Positions 1-11,720 are shown, numbered from the stretch's first letter. The stretch: 64,000 nucleotides of DNA from Cinnamomum chago (GCA_038049695.1 CP142451.1:44775001-44839000); one strand, 5' to 3'. Notes: generated from the letters alone by a model not told the origin. Numbers and translations are program-made.

Positions 1-99
1 TAAAACATGTTTTAAAGCTTGATTTAATGGCCCAAAAAGTTCCACCAAGAAAAACTTTGAATTATGCAAAAGTTGGAATTTTTGGTCCCAGCAGTGTGG

Positions 100-230
100 C
101 CGGTCGACCGGCCCAGGGGTCCCGGTCGACCGGGAACACTGCAGGAAGAATTTGCCCTGGTGCCCCAACGGTCATATTTCTGACCGTTGTGTGTTCCGGG
201 TCGACCGAGACCTGTTTCCAGGTCGACCGG
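100..230. repeat. GGTCGACC palindrome cluster, left LTR of L
   Basis: Four copies of a GC-rich palindrome with core GGTCGACC lie at 101-110, 123-132, 198-207 and 221-230, in two pairs 22-23 bp apart. Between the first two is a CCC/GGG-rich spacer (CCCAGGGGTC). The cluster sits 26-155 bp upstream of the TATA box, in otherwise AT-rich DNA, so it occupies the proximal U3 promoter. Function is unknown. Confidence 0.9.
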
Positions 231-255
231 GGACTAGCCGTTGGGCACTTTTTGC

Positions 256-263
256 TATAAATA
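256..263 (+). promoter_or_regulatory. TATA box, left LTR of L
   Basis: TATAAATA follows the palindrome cluster directly and is conserved in the right LTR (5535-5542). It is the best candidate for the start of element transcription, which would place the R region shortly after it. Confidence 0.65.
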
Positions 264-1923
264 TGAGTTCTTTCCTTTGCCAAAAGTTGGGAATTTTAAG
301 GCCCTCCTTGAGGGGTTTTGAGGCATATCAAAGGGAAATGAACTAAGGGATGAAGGGGATCATTAGGAAAGCTAAAGCTTGGATTAATGAAGTTAAATCA
401 CCAAGTAGGCTCTACTTTCCTTAATCATATGTTTTTCATGCTTTGTTTTATTTTTGGTAAATCATTTGTAGCATGATAAACTATGTTTGTGTTGTGTCCT
501 TAACATGTTTTATGTTTTGAATTGACTTATTGTTTTGGATACATCACCATTGATTCAATCCAAGTAGTACTTCATCTTTGGTAAATCTAAGTAGATCATG
601 TTAAGGGAAACATCTTTGAAATTAGATGTAACATGATCCATATACTTGGTTGAATCTTTGGTTGTTGTTTTCCATCATAAGAAAATCACTTTCAAAACTA
701 TCTTATGTTTTGGATTCAACTTCTTTACAAATCATATGTTTTCATGTTTTGTTTTATCTTTGATAAATCTTTAGTAGCATGTTAACCTATGATGTGTTGT
801 ATCCTTAGCATGTTTTATATTTTGAATGATCTATTGTTTTGGATGCATCACCATTGATTCAATCCAAGTAGTACTTTATTTGGGAAATTTAAGTAGATCA
901 TGTTAATGAAATTATATGTAACATGATTCATATACTTGGTTGAATCTTTGGGTGTCGTTTTTCATCATAAGAAAATCGCTTTCAAAATATATCTTATGTT
1001 GTGGATTCAACATCTTTACAAATCATATGTGAATTTGTTTTAAAGTTTCACAACTTGCTTTGCATTGATTGGTATATCCTATTCAAGTTGTATTTATAAT
1101 CACATATGATTTGTCCCCTATTTTCAATCAAATCTAATTTTATGTTTTATGAGCTACATGTTGATTTGATTGACATCCCTATGCTTCACATGTTTCGGTC
1201 TTTGAATTTTCACAACTTGTTTAGGATACAAATGTATAACTTTTACAAGCTAGTTTTAACATGTGATTAGCATTTCCTCAGTCATAAATGTTTTATGAGC
1301 TAAAACTTTCAAAAGCCTTAGGCATACATTTATGAGCTTTCATTTTCAAAATGATTGAGGACATCACACAAACACACATCATATACTTTCATCTTTTCAT
1401 TCATAGTGTGTGTGTGTATTAGATTATCATTTTCATGTCCGCCTATATTAGAGGCAAATGTAATGAGCTTAATTGAATCTCCATCAAGTGTATGTTAGAC
1501 ACTAATTTAGTGAGATAACCAACCTATGGTTGAAGAGGTTATTGCTTAGCCTATAAAAGCATAGTGGATAGGTTGATGTTGAGCCTTGAAAAACATCATT
1601 GTAAAGGTTATTGCTAAGCCTTGAAAAGCATATTGTAAAGGTTATTGCTTAGCCTATTGAAAAGCATAAATAGTGGAAATCCGGTGGGGTGTTGGATCAC
1701 AAGCCGGTAGTGGATGTAGGCATTGAGGCCGAACCACTATAAATCCTTGTGTGATGGTGCTCGCTTTGTGGTGATTGTTTTTATTAAGCTTCCGCATTTT
1801 GTTTGATAATCATCACTTGTGACTAGTTTGTTTTAAAGAAGTTAAATTTGATTAAAATTGGTCATAATTGGAGCTCACCCTATTCACCCCCCCTCTAGAG
1901 TTCGGATCCTCAGGACTTACAAT

Positions 1924-1935
1924 TGGTATCAGAGC
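1924..1935 (+). promoter_or_regulatory. Primer-binding site of L
   Basis: TGGTATCAGAGC lies two bases inside the 5' LTR end and is the standard plant initiator-Met tRNA primer-binding site. It proves the strand of the element and the LTR boundary. Confidence 0.95.
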
Positions 1936-4560
1936 GGGTTACTCCATTTTAGGGCTTAACAACCCGGAGTTGATCCTTGCTAGATTTGAACTCTAGTGTT
2001 GTGATTTATTGCATATCTTTTTAAAGATTTTCACTATGTTTGAAAATGGTTTTTTCCCCTAGCTTCATTGCACCACTCTAAGACTTTTTCAAGTTATATC
2101 TTCAAGAGTTGGTGAGTCCTCAAGTGAACTCTCAAGGACATCCTTTTCAAGACCTTAGGTGAATCTTCATTGGTACACATTTAGACTAACCTTAAGGCCT
2201 TGATCCCCCTAGACCAACCTATTCTTTTTAGTTATATCTATTTGTTGGTCATAGTACATTTGCATTTTGTTTCTTTATAGTCACATCTTTTAAAATGCAA
2301 TGTTTCTTTGTGATCATTTGATTTTGTCTTCATGAACTTTTAAGTTGTATCTCATGGTTTTCAAAATCCTTTGATTGCAATTCTTTCATGATGGATTTGC
2401 ATTTTGTTCATATAGTTATATCTCTTGTAGTGCTTATCTATTCATGATCAATTGATTGTGATTACAAATGCTTTCATAGCTAAATTTTTCATGATCAATT
2501 GATGTTGGGAAATCATTTGATGGATGTCATAGTTAGATTTTTTTTTTTTTTGTAAATCAAATGATTTGAAGCAATTTAAGTTTTCCATTGATTTTCAAGT
2601 TATATCTCTTGGTATGGAAAATTTGTGAGTGTCTATTGTTTTACAAATTGAGAATTTACAATAGTACACTTCTTGTTTTTCAAATTCACATGCTCTTAAT
2701 TCTATAAATGATTCCTTGTTGGAATTTCAAATATTGAAGTGATTTGAGAAACTTTGGAAAATGTTCTAAGCTTTATTGGTTGTATTTATAGAAGCATTTT
2801 CCTTGAATTTATTTCCTTGTGCTTAATTATGATTATATCTTTTGGAAGGAAATAGTTTTTACAAACAATTTGCATCTTTGCTCATTTAGTTACATTCTTT
2901 ATGCAAATTGATTTTGATGTCTTACATTGCTTGGTTGGATATGGTGTCATTGATTTGCATGTTTGTGCCTAACTTGGTATATTTTTTTTCATTAATGCAA
3001 ATTGATGATTGTTTATGTGCTTTATAGTAAAATCTTGTTTTTGAGCTTTTTAAGTACATATGTGATTTTATGTGCTAAGTTCATTTGGTTTAAACCTCAT
3101 ATCCATTTTCTATTGCATTGTAAGCTTAGTACATTTGTTAAGAGTGGAGATGTTGCATGATAGATTGATACCTTTAACTTCATACCCTCTTGTGCTTAAA
3201 TAGTTATATTCCTTTTTGATGATTGGTATGAGTTAGATCTTGAGTGTTGATTGATCATCTCTATGCAAATGTCAAATCGTTCTATGTATTGTCGTGTTAT
3301 TCATTATATTTGTAGAAACCATACTAGAACTAAAATCCATCCTCTATGCTTTCTAGTCATATTCTTTTTGGATGGTTATGATGTTGATTCATGTATTTTC
3401 TCTAAGTGATATCATTCTTATACATGTTTCAACTTCATAGTAGTGTTCTTGATCATATGAAACTCTTTGAAATCTATTCCTCATATTTCCATATGTTTGA
3501 TGGATATCTTAGATGTTGAATTCATATGATTTTGACACTTTGGAAATTGCATGAATTTCAAAGTTATATCCTTTTGCATTGCAATTTACCTTGTTCATCA
3601 CTATGCTCATTAGTCATATCATTATAAGTGATGAATATCCATTTATGTTGCTTGATGGATTTTGTGTTTGTCACATCCTTGCTATTAATCATGTTGTCAA
3701 ATTCAATTGGTTTCTTTTGGTATAATTTTCGATTGATTTGACTTCTTGTGTATGTGAGACCTTGTGTACATTGGATTGAACTTGATAGTAATATGTTTAC
3801 ATTCCATGTCACATTCCATTAGCATCATAATTTTCATGTTTGCCACCTCTCTTGCTCATATAGGTAAATCTCATGACCACCATGCTTATGTTTTCATTAT
3901 CTTGGTTGGTTATTAGTTGAGGTTGGCTTCATGCTTGAATTTCATTTCACTCATCTTGCACATGATAGTCATACTTTTTGATTGAATGAAATGATTTCAA
4001 AACTTACATAGCATATGATTTTCATAGTTAAATTATTTAATGCTATGTTTAGTAAACCCCATTGCATCATGGATAACTCTAATTTGGATTTTTCCTAATA
4101 GTTATATTTCTAAATCCATTTTAGAGTGATTGTGTTTAATAGACTTATCTTTAAATCTCAATTGGTATTCTTTGTTTTTCCAATTGGTATCCATGATTGC
4201 TTTTCTCTTTGACCTTGCTCTCTTTTGGTAATTTGATCAAATTGAGCCTTATAGTTAAATGAATCTAATCCTTTCCTTGAAGTTGACCCTCATTTGGTTT
4301 AACCATCTTCTTCTTGCATCTAATAGTTAAATCTTTGTCAAAAGTTTGACAAAAGGAGAGAATGGATTGAGGGGGAGTGTAAACCTTCATAGGAAGTATT
4401 AGTTTTGATCAAATTGACCCTTGGATTGCTTTTGAGCCCTTAGAGATAACTTCCATACATGATAGCCTGTTATGAATTTCATTTTCGATTTCATTTGTTA
4501 ACAGGTGCTACTAAAGGTATTTTCCTTATTTCATGTGTGTAGGTACCTTTGCAATTTAAT
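1936..4560 (+). repeat. Interior of L: array of stem-loops with a constant loop motif
   Basis: This non-coding stretch is not random AT-rich DNA. A motif close to TAGTTATATCTTTT recurs about every 50-110 bp, always on the + strand, from about 2085 to 4320. It is flanked each time by a different inverted repeat. Clear arm pairs are 2212-2218/2244-2250, 2260-2268/2292-2300, 2447-2456/2494-2503, 2510-2521/2556-2567, 2581-2588/2614-2621, 2811-2818/2846-2853, 2866-2875/2901-2910, 3544-3551/3580-3587, 3594-3601/3628-3635, 4006-4014/4040-4048 and 4076-4091/4112-4127 (two mismatches). Others have a bulge or mismatch (2320/2362, 3176/3225, 3383/3421, 3696/3732, 3939/3983). The loop motif is kept while the stems differ. 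No protein-coding signal is seen. Confidence 0.85.
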
Positions 4561-4998
4561 GTCAAAGGGGGAGAGAGAGCATTCAAGTACTCAAAGATCT
4601 CCTACTCTTCAAAGGGGGAGAGAGCATTCAAGTTCTCAAAAGGGTGAAGAGAATGTCCAAGTTTCTTAAGGAGAGTTGTGTATGATCTTCTACAATGGGA
4701 GAGAATGCATATCTAGCCAAAGGGAGAGAGAGGCATGGTCTAAGGGGGAGAGCAAATAGAAGAAAGAAAGCTTCGAGCTAAAGAAGATGCTTGGCCATAG
4801 AGAGGAAGATGAAAAGAAAGCTTGAAGAATGATCAAGCTCCAAGCATCAAGAAGATTGAAGAAAAGAGCCTAAGAGCCCAAGCTAAGAGGAGGAGCATCC
4901 AAGAAGATTTCAAGACTTGTCCAGCTGAGGGGGAGCTGAAGACTTGGTGTGTAAATTCAGTGGTGAGTGTGTTGCCATCAAATTGCAAAGGGGGAGAT
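4561..4998 (+). promoter_or_regulatory. Purine-rich 3' part of L with repeated PPT-like tracts; true PPT at 4987-4997
   Basis: AAAGGGGGAGA at 4987-4997 directly precedes the 3' LTR and is the polypurine tract that primes plus-strand DNA. Very similar tracts occur upstream at about 4563, 4611, 4741 and 4929, within an AG-rich, gene-free stretch. Only the last is next to an LTR. The others may be relics of repeated duplication or secondary priming sites. Confidence 0.75.
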
Positions 4999-7184
4999 TG
5001 TTAGGGATTTTTGTAGATTGCAATTTGATGGATGCATAATCATTCAAGCATCATTTGATTCACACACTTGCATTGTTTTAGATAAACTTGAAATCTTGTT
5101 TTATTCATGCATTGTTTTTAAGATTTGTAAAAGTTCCAATTTATGCATGATTTGCTTTTAAAACTTGGATGCATTTGTTTTTTAAAAGAGTTTTAGAAAT
5201 CAAGCTAGCCTTTGGTTTTAAAGTTTTGAATCATTTTAGGCTTTGTGTGTTTCATGTTTTTAAACCTCTTAAAATGATTTAAAACATGTTTTAAAGCTTG
5301 ATTTAATGGCCCAAAAAGTTCCACCAAGAAAAACTTTGAATCATGCAAAAGTTGGAATTTTTGGTCCCAGCAGTGTGGCCGGTCGACCGGCCCAGGGGTC
5401 CCGGTCGACCGGGAACACTGCAGGAAGAATTTGCCCTGGTGCCCCAACGGTCATATTTCTGACCGTTGTGTGTTCCGGGTCGACCGAGACCTGTTTCCAG
5501 GTCGACCGGGGACTAGCCGTTGGGCACTTTTTGCTATAAATATGAGTTTTTTCCTTTGCCAAAAGTTGGGAATTTTAAGGCCCTCCTTGAGGGGTTTTGA
5601 GGCATATCAAAGGGAAATGAACTAAGGGATGAATGGGATCATTAGGAAAGCTAAAGCTTGGATTAATGAAGTTAAATCACCAAGTAGGCTCTACTTTCCT
5701 TAATCATATGTTTTTCATGCTTTGTTTTATTTTTGGTAAATCATTTGTAGCATGATAAACTATGTTTGTGTTGTGTCCTTAACATGTTTTATGTTTTGAA
5801 TTGACTTATTGTTTTGGATACATCACCATTGATTCAATCCAAGTAGTACTTCATCTTTGGTAAATCTAAGTAGATCATGTTAAGGGAAACATCTTTGAAA
5901 TTAGATGTAACATGATCCATATACTTGGTTGAATCTTTGGTTGTTGTTTTCCATCATAAGAAAATCACTTTCAAAACTATCTTATGTTTTGGATTCAACT
6001 TCTTTACAAATCATATGTTTTCATGTTTTGTTTTATCTTTGATAAATCTTTAGTAGCATGTTAACCTATGATGTGTTGTATCCTTAGCATGTTTTATATT
6101 TTGAATGATCTATTGTTTTGGATGCATCACCATTGATTCAATCCATGTAGTACTTTATTTGGGAAATTTAAGTAGATCATGTTAATGAAATTATATGTAA
6201 CATGATTCATATACTTGGTTGAATCTTTGGGTGTCGTTTTTCAAAATATATCTTATGTTGTGGATTCAACATCTTTACAAATCATATGTGAATTTGTTTT
6301 AAAGTTTCACAACTTGCTTTACATTGATTGGTATATCCTATTCAAGTTGTATTTATAATCACATATGATTTGTCCCCTATTTTCAATCAAATCTAATTTT
6401 ATGTTTTATGAGCTACATGTTGATTTGATTGACATCCCTATGCTTCACATGTTTTGGTCTTTGAATTTTCACAACTTGTTTAGGATACAAATGTATATCT
6501 TTTATAAGCTAGTTTTAACATGTGATTAGCATTTCCTCAATCATAAATGTTTTATGAGCTAAAACTTTCAAAAGCCTTAGGCATACATTTATGAGCTTTC
6601 ATTTTCAAAATGATTGAGGACATCACACACACACACATCATATACTTTCATCTTTGCATTCATAGTGTGTGTGTGTGTGTATTAGATTATCATTTTCATG
6701 TCCGCCTATATTAGAGGCAAATGTAATGAGCTTAATTGAATCTCCATCAAGTGTATGTTAGACACTAATTTAGTGAGATAACCAACCTATGGTTGAAGAG
6801 GTTATTGCTTAGCCTATAAAAGCATAGTGGATAGGTTGATGTTGAGCCTTGAAAAACATCATTGTAAAGGTTATTGCTAAGCCTTGAAAAGCATATTGTA
6901 AAGGTTATTGCTTAGCCTATTGAAAAGCATAAATAGTGGAAATCCGGTGGGGTGTTGGATCACAAGCCGGTAGTGGATGTAGGCATTGAGGCCGAACCAC
7001 TATAAATCCTTGTGTGATGGTGCTTGCTTTGTGGTGATTGTTTTTATTAAGCTTCCGCATTTTATTTGATAATCATCACTTGTGACTAGTTTGTTTTAAA
7101 GAAGTTAAATTTGATTAAAATTGGTCATAATTGGAGCTCACCCTATTCACCCCCCCTCTAGGGTTCGGATCCTCAGGACTTACA
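4999..7184 (+). repeat. 3' LTR of element L (complete, 2186 bp)
   Basis: It starts TGTTAGGG immediately after the polypurine tract and ends ACTTACA. Compared with the left copy it lacks about 18 bp near 6240 and has a longer (GT)n run near 6665. Palindromes GGTCGACC are at 5380-5389, 5402-5411, 5477-5486 and 5500-5509, with the TATA box at 5535-5542. The LTR is unusually long for an element with no coding capacity. Confidence 0.93.
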
Positions 7185-7625
7185 ATCACTGCCATAAATC
7201 AACATGTAATATGTAGTCATTCTCAAGTATTTGAGAGTACACTTTACAACAGTCCAATGTTAAGGTCTTGGGTTAGATTGATATCTGCTGACTAGGCCCA
7301 CTGCATGACAGATATCCGGTCTAGTACGTAGCATAGCATACATGAGGCTACCAACAACCGAAGCGTATGGTATCAACCTCATCTGCTCCTTTTCCTCAGG
7401 TGTCTTAGGACACTGGTCTTTGGAAAGGTGCACTCCATGGCTGAAGGGTGTAATGCCCTTCTTGGAGTCTTGCATAGCGAACCGTACCAGTACCTTATCT
7501 ATGTATTCAACTTGGGATAAGCCAATCATCCTATTTTGCCGGTCTCGATGGAGTTTGATCCCTAGGATGTAGCTAGCTTATCCCAAGTCCTTTATATCAA
7601 AAGTCTTGGCTAACCAAACTTTCAC
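7185..7625 (-). pseudogene. Ty1/copia pol fragment (end of RT, start of RNase H)
   Basis: On the - strand the translation shows copia reverse-transcriptase C-terminal motifs (FDIKDLG, then YILGIKLHRDR) followed by the RT-RNase H connection (YASVVGSLMYAM, RPDICHAVGLVSRYQSNP). An in-frame stop follows the DLG motif. The fragment is cut on its left by element L and on its right is joined to gypsy element A. The rest of the copia element is not in the window. The first five bases may be L's target duplication. Confidence 0.85.
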
Positions 7626-8529
7626 CTTAAAATCTAGCACACAGGCACGTAGCATGTCTTCAAGATCTGTATTGTCCGTTCTGACTGACTGTCTGTCTGT
7701 GGATGATAGGCTGTGCTGAATTGGAGTTTGGTACCCATGGACTCAAGATGAGTTTTACAAAACCTTGAAACAAATCTGCTATCTCCGTCTGAAGTGATGG
7801 AGATGGGCTGACCATGCTTACTAACAATCTTATTGACAAACAAATTTGTAAGTGGTGCCATATGCATCATATTCCCTATCCTCATTGGAATGAAATGAAC
7901 AGACTTCGTGAGACGATCTACAACAATCTAGATTACATTATTCCCCTTCTTTGTATTTGTTAAACCGAAGACGAAATCCATAGTGATGTACTCCCATTTC
8001 CACTCCGAAATCTCCAACGGTTGTAGCAAACCTGGGGGTTTCTGATGTTCTGCCTGAATCAACTGATAAGTCAGATAACGAGACACAAAAGCTACTATCG
8101 CTCTTTTCATGTTGTTCCACCAAAACCTATTCTTTAAATTATGGTACATCTTTGTGCTACCCGGATGCGTGGAGTATCTTGTACTGTGACCTTCAGTCAT
8201 TATCTCACTCTTTAAATCATCCACATTAGGCACACACAACCGATCACGAAAATACAATATCCTGTTTACCATTTTGAAGTCTGGACGCTTTGCGATATGC
8301 TCTACAATCTTTGCTAAATCTGGGCTTGCAACTGACTGTCCTTGATCTTCTGGATGAAGGTAGGTTCAAATACTGTCATATTTGCTAACATCACACCCTG
8401 ACTTAGAGGTTGTACTTCCACACCAAACTTTTCAAATTGCGGGAAAACACTGACTCCTCTTAGACTGGCCATGATTACTGATTTTCTGCTCAAAGGATTA
8501 GCTACTACGTTCACTTTGCCCCGAATGAT
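7626..8529 (-). pseudogene. Element A integrase (truncated)
   Basis: The core carries TSDGDSRFVSRF and, 36 residues after the first Asp of that motif, the Glu of SQSERT, so the D(35)E part of the DDE site survives (7634-7885). The upstream zinc-binding region reads HPGSTKMYHNL..RFWWNN but its two cysteines are both tyrosine (SRYLTYQLI, where relative D has SRCMTCQLI), which would abolish zinc binding. Stops and frameshifts separate the pieces. The C-terminal part is missing at the copia junction. Non-functional. Confidence 0.85.
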
Positions 8530-9660
8530 ACTTGATTGGGAAGTTATAGTCCTTGATGTATTCCATCCATCGTCTCTGCCTCATATTCAAATCTTTCTGC
8601 GAGAACAAGTATTGCAAACTTAGGTGGTCTGAATGAACTTTAAATTTCTCTCCGCAGAGGTTGTGTCTCCACATTTTCCAAATAAAACTGCTGCCAATTC
8701 CAAGTCATGAGTTGCATAGTTCCTCTCATGATCCTTCAACTGTCTTGAGTCATAAGCAATCACTTTTCCATCTTGCATCAATACACAGCCCAGTCCCACA
8801 TTCGAAGCATCTATATAAACAATAAATCCATCGCTGCCCGATGGTAATGTGAGGATTGGAGCTGTGGTTAATCTTCTTTTCAGCTCTTGGACACTTGTTT
8901 CACACTGCTCAGTCCAAACAAATGGAACACTCTTCCGGGTCAATTTTGTCAAAGGTGTTACAATGGACGAAAAACCTTGGACAAATCTTTGATAGTAGCC
9001 TGCTAACCCCCAGAAGCTTCTGATTTCCGTCACACTGTTAGGACTCTTCCAATTTACAACTGCTTCTATCTTGGATGGATCAACTGCTAAACCTTCTCTC
9101 GAGATGATGTGGCCTAGAAAAGCAACCTACTCTAAGCAGAATTCACACTTGCTGAGCTTTACATAAAGCTGGTTGTCCCTCAAAAGCTGCAATGATGTCC
9201 TCAAGTGTTCTTTATGATCCTCCTTACTCTTGGAATACACGAGAACGTCATCGATGAATATGACCGTTGAGTGATCCAAGTACTATGCAGAGACTCTGTT
9301 CATGAGGGCCATAAATACTGCAGGTGCATTTGTTAAGCCGAAGAGCATCACTAGAAACTCATAATGCCCATATCTTGTTCGAAAAGATGTTTTCTACACA
9401 TCCGAGTCTCTAACTCTCAACTGATGATACCCGGACTTCAAGTCTATCTTGGAAAAATAAGCTACTCCCTGCAATTGGTCAAACAATTCATTTATCCTTG
9501 GAAACGGGTACTTGATTTTGATGGTCACATGGTTCAATCTTTTGTAGTCAATGCACATCCTCAAGCTTACATCTTTCTTTTTCACAAAAAGAACTGGCGC
9601 TCCCCAAGGTAAAACACTTGGCCAAATGAAGCCTTTACTCAACAATTCTTGCAACTAAAG
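8530..9660 (-). pseudogene. Element A reverse transcriptase and RNase H
   Basis: RT begins near 9654 with [18 protein letters not shown] and [10 protein letters not shown]; the catalytic FIDD is encoded at 9247-9258. The later RT and RNase H part (8620-9033) includes [17 protein letters not shown] and the RNase H region [17 protein letters not shown]. Frameshifts and stops break it into at least three frames. It is collinear with the same region of D (about 70-80% similar by eye). Confidence 0.85.
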
Positions 9661-10230
9661 TTTTAATTCACTTAATTCTGCTAGAGCCATTCTATATGGT
9701 GTAATGGAGATCGGAGCTGTCCCTGGAAGAAGCTCAATTGTGAACTCAACTTCTTTAATTGGTGGCAATCCCGGGATTTCTTCAGGAAAAACATCCAGAA
9801 ATTCGCATATAATGGGGATTTCCTCCACCCCTTGGGATTGTTTATCTCCGTGATAAATGCAATAAATGTTTCACATCCTCTTTGTGTTAATCTGCTCGCC
9901 TTCAAACGCTGAAATAAATCCTTTTTGAGTTTTCTTCTTCTTTCCTTGAATCATCAATTCTGCTTGTGCTCCTTGTAATCTGAATGTTATGGTTTTGCTA
10001 AAACAGTCCACGGTAGCATGATATGTTTCTAACCAATCCACGCCTAAAATGATATCAAAATCATGCATATCCATAACAATAAGGTTGGTTGGTAAATTAA
10101 CATCTCCTAACAAAACTGAACAGCTATGGTAATAGGTTCTACACACAACCCGTTTACCTACCGGTGTGATGATAGTCAAAATATAATCCAATTTACTAAG
10201 TGGTGATCAATCATCTTGGCAAATATAGGA
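9661..10230 (-). pseudogene. Element A protease and linker to RT
   Basis: The reading frame at 9871-10191 contains the conserved retropepsin C-terminal half (LIVMDMHDFDIILGVDWL) found in the same place in B and D. The catalytic Asp motif lies just upstream of the open part and is disturbed. The linker (9681-9905) has the family's SGCE..FI signature as [10 protein letters not shown]. Degenerate. Confidence 0.75.
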
Positions 10231-11576
10231 GATAAAAACAAATGTGTGGATCCAGGATCAAATTAAATCTGTGCTTCTACTCCACAAACAAGAAGTTTAC
10301 CTTCTACCACGTCTCTTGTAGCTTTAGCATCCACTCAATTGAGATAATATGCACGTCCATACAGCTGTGGCCTTTTTTGTGCCTGATTCTGCCTCCCTTG
10401 TGCATTTCTGCTCTGATGTGGAGGACGAGCATTCTGATTTTGTACTTGTGGTTTGCCTTGCTACTGTTGCTACTACTGAGGTGGTGTAACTTGATTTTGA
10501 ACTGGTGCCTAATTTTGAGGAGCTTCTTGTCTCTGCTGCCTTGATTATGAAGTTGTGGGCAATTCTTGATTGCATGATTCATGGCCCCACACTTGAAACA
10601 AGCACCTATGACCTTACGACATTTATTAGTTCTATGGTCCTTGCCACAGTGGCCACAACCCTGCCTCACTTGGTTTTGATCTTGCCTTGGTTTTTTGTTA
10701 TGCCGTGGTTTCTGATTCTGCTGCTGGTAGTGTTGCTTCCTGTCCTGGATGATCTAGTTATTAAAATCTTCTAACTTATATGCCTGCTTGACAACTTCAT
10801 CAAAGGTGGCTAGTGGAACTACCCCCGTGGCATCTCTCATGATGATTGGATTCAGCCCTTCTAAGAATTTGGTTATCTTCTTCTGCTCGGTGTCATTTAG
10901 CTCAGTAGCATCTCTAGCCAGCCTTTCAAACTTGGTGACATATTCCAGTACTGTAATGGTGCCTTGCTTGAGCTGCTGGAACTCAATAGCTTTCTGTCTC
11001 TTGACGTGGGAAGGTGCATACTTGTCAGTAAACTGAGTCTTGAACGCTGCCCATGCGTCATCATTAGCCATTGCTAGATACGAGTCCTTGACTATCTGCC
11101 ACCATTGGTCTGCAAGCCCGTATAACAACGAAGGTATAAGATTTGCCTTCTATCTTCCTGTGCATGTGAAGACATCAAAGATTTTCTCAGTGTTTGCCAA
11201 TCAATCATTTGTAACTAACGGGTCTTCTCGGCCTGAGAATTCCTTGGGTGCCCTTTTCCTGAACCTTTCAAAACAACACATTAGGGTCATGGTCCCTATT
11301 GTTGATGACAATATTCGGGCCTGGAGGTTGCATAGGTGGAGCTTGAGGCATGTTCTGCAGGACATCCAAGTGTTGCCTCTGTACTTGAGCCATTTCCTCA
11401 TCCTTCTTAGCCATTTGTTCTTGAAATATTGCTTCAGTTTCATTTGCTTCTCTTTGTTATTCTAACATACCCTGTATGAGTTCTTGGAAATAAGTAGCTG
11501 TAGGTGTATTAGCCGGGTCTGTTTCATTCGGAATACTACCCGAAGCATTATGATTTGGAGCTTTTCTTGGAGGCAT
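10231..11576 (-). pseudogene. Element A gag
   Basis: The start MPPRKAPNH at 11576 (CAT on the + strand at 11574-11576) matches gag of element F. The capsid-like retrotransposon gag domain lies at 10754-11128 (ADQWW, KYAPSHVKRQKAIEFQQL). Zinc knuckles CGHCGKDHRTNKC and CFKCGAMNHAIKNC are in 10304-10669, followed by a Gln/Asn-rich tail. At least two frame breaks separate the N-terminus, capsid and knuckles. Confidence 0.85.
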
Positions 11577-11720
11577 GATGCTGTAAAACAAAGCGTTAGT
11601 ACACAATAAATAGGGTTTGATGGTTTCCTAGGTCCCAAACTAAAGAATCTAACGAACTAACAAATCCTCTCCACGTTCCTAGGATTTTCTAGTTTCTTTT
11701 AAGTGCTTGAAACAAGTTCT

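Larger units (their letters stand above)
1..1921 (+). repeat. 5' LTR of element L (partial)
   Basis: It matches the right LTR from its base 282 onward and ends in the canonical CA at 1921, two bases before the primer-binding site. It contains four GGTCGACC palindromes (100-230), a TATA box at 256-263, a (GT)n run near 1400 and a run of short inverted repeats, for example 594-603 pairing with 629-638. There is no coding content. The small ORFs over the palindromes are present in both LTRs but have no codon logic. Confidence 0.93.
1..7184 (+). mobile_element. Element L: non-autonomous LTR retrotransposon (LARD-like)
   Basis: The stretch from 1 to 1921 is repeated at 5280-7184, and between the copies lie a primer-binding site (1924-1935) and a polypurine tract (4987-4997). 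That is a complete LTR-retrotransposon layout on the + strand with about 3.1 kb of interior. No gag or pol homology is visible inside; reading frames are short and interrupted. This fits the large non-autonomous (LARD) class, which borrows enzymes from other elements. The first 281 bp of the 5' LTR lie before the window. The two LTRs differ at roughly 15 scattered sites plus small indels, so insertion is fairly recent. Base 7185-7189 (ATCAC) is the likely target duplication, but the left partner is outside the window. The element interrupts the copia fragment that continues at 7190. Confidence 0.9.

Noticed and set aside
27..346. Overlapping short ORFs on both strands in the LTR of L (repeated at 5306-5625)
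   Set aside because: They exist only because GC-rich palindromes lack stops in several frames. They are within the LTR promoter, show no codon bias and no recognisable domain.
1400..1430. (GT)n and (GAA)n microsatellites (also 6665 and 52335)
   Set aside because: Ordinary slippage products; the GAA run at 52335 encodes Ser on the - strand in gag of C and is not reported separately.
2070..4130. CRISPR-like array
   Set aside because: The repeated part is short and degenerate, the flanks are inverted repeats and the host is a plant retrotransposon.
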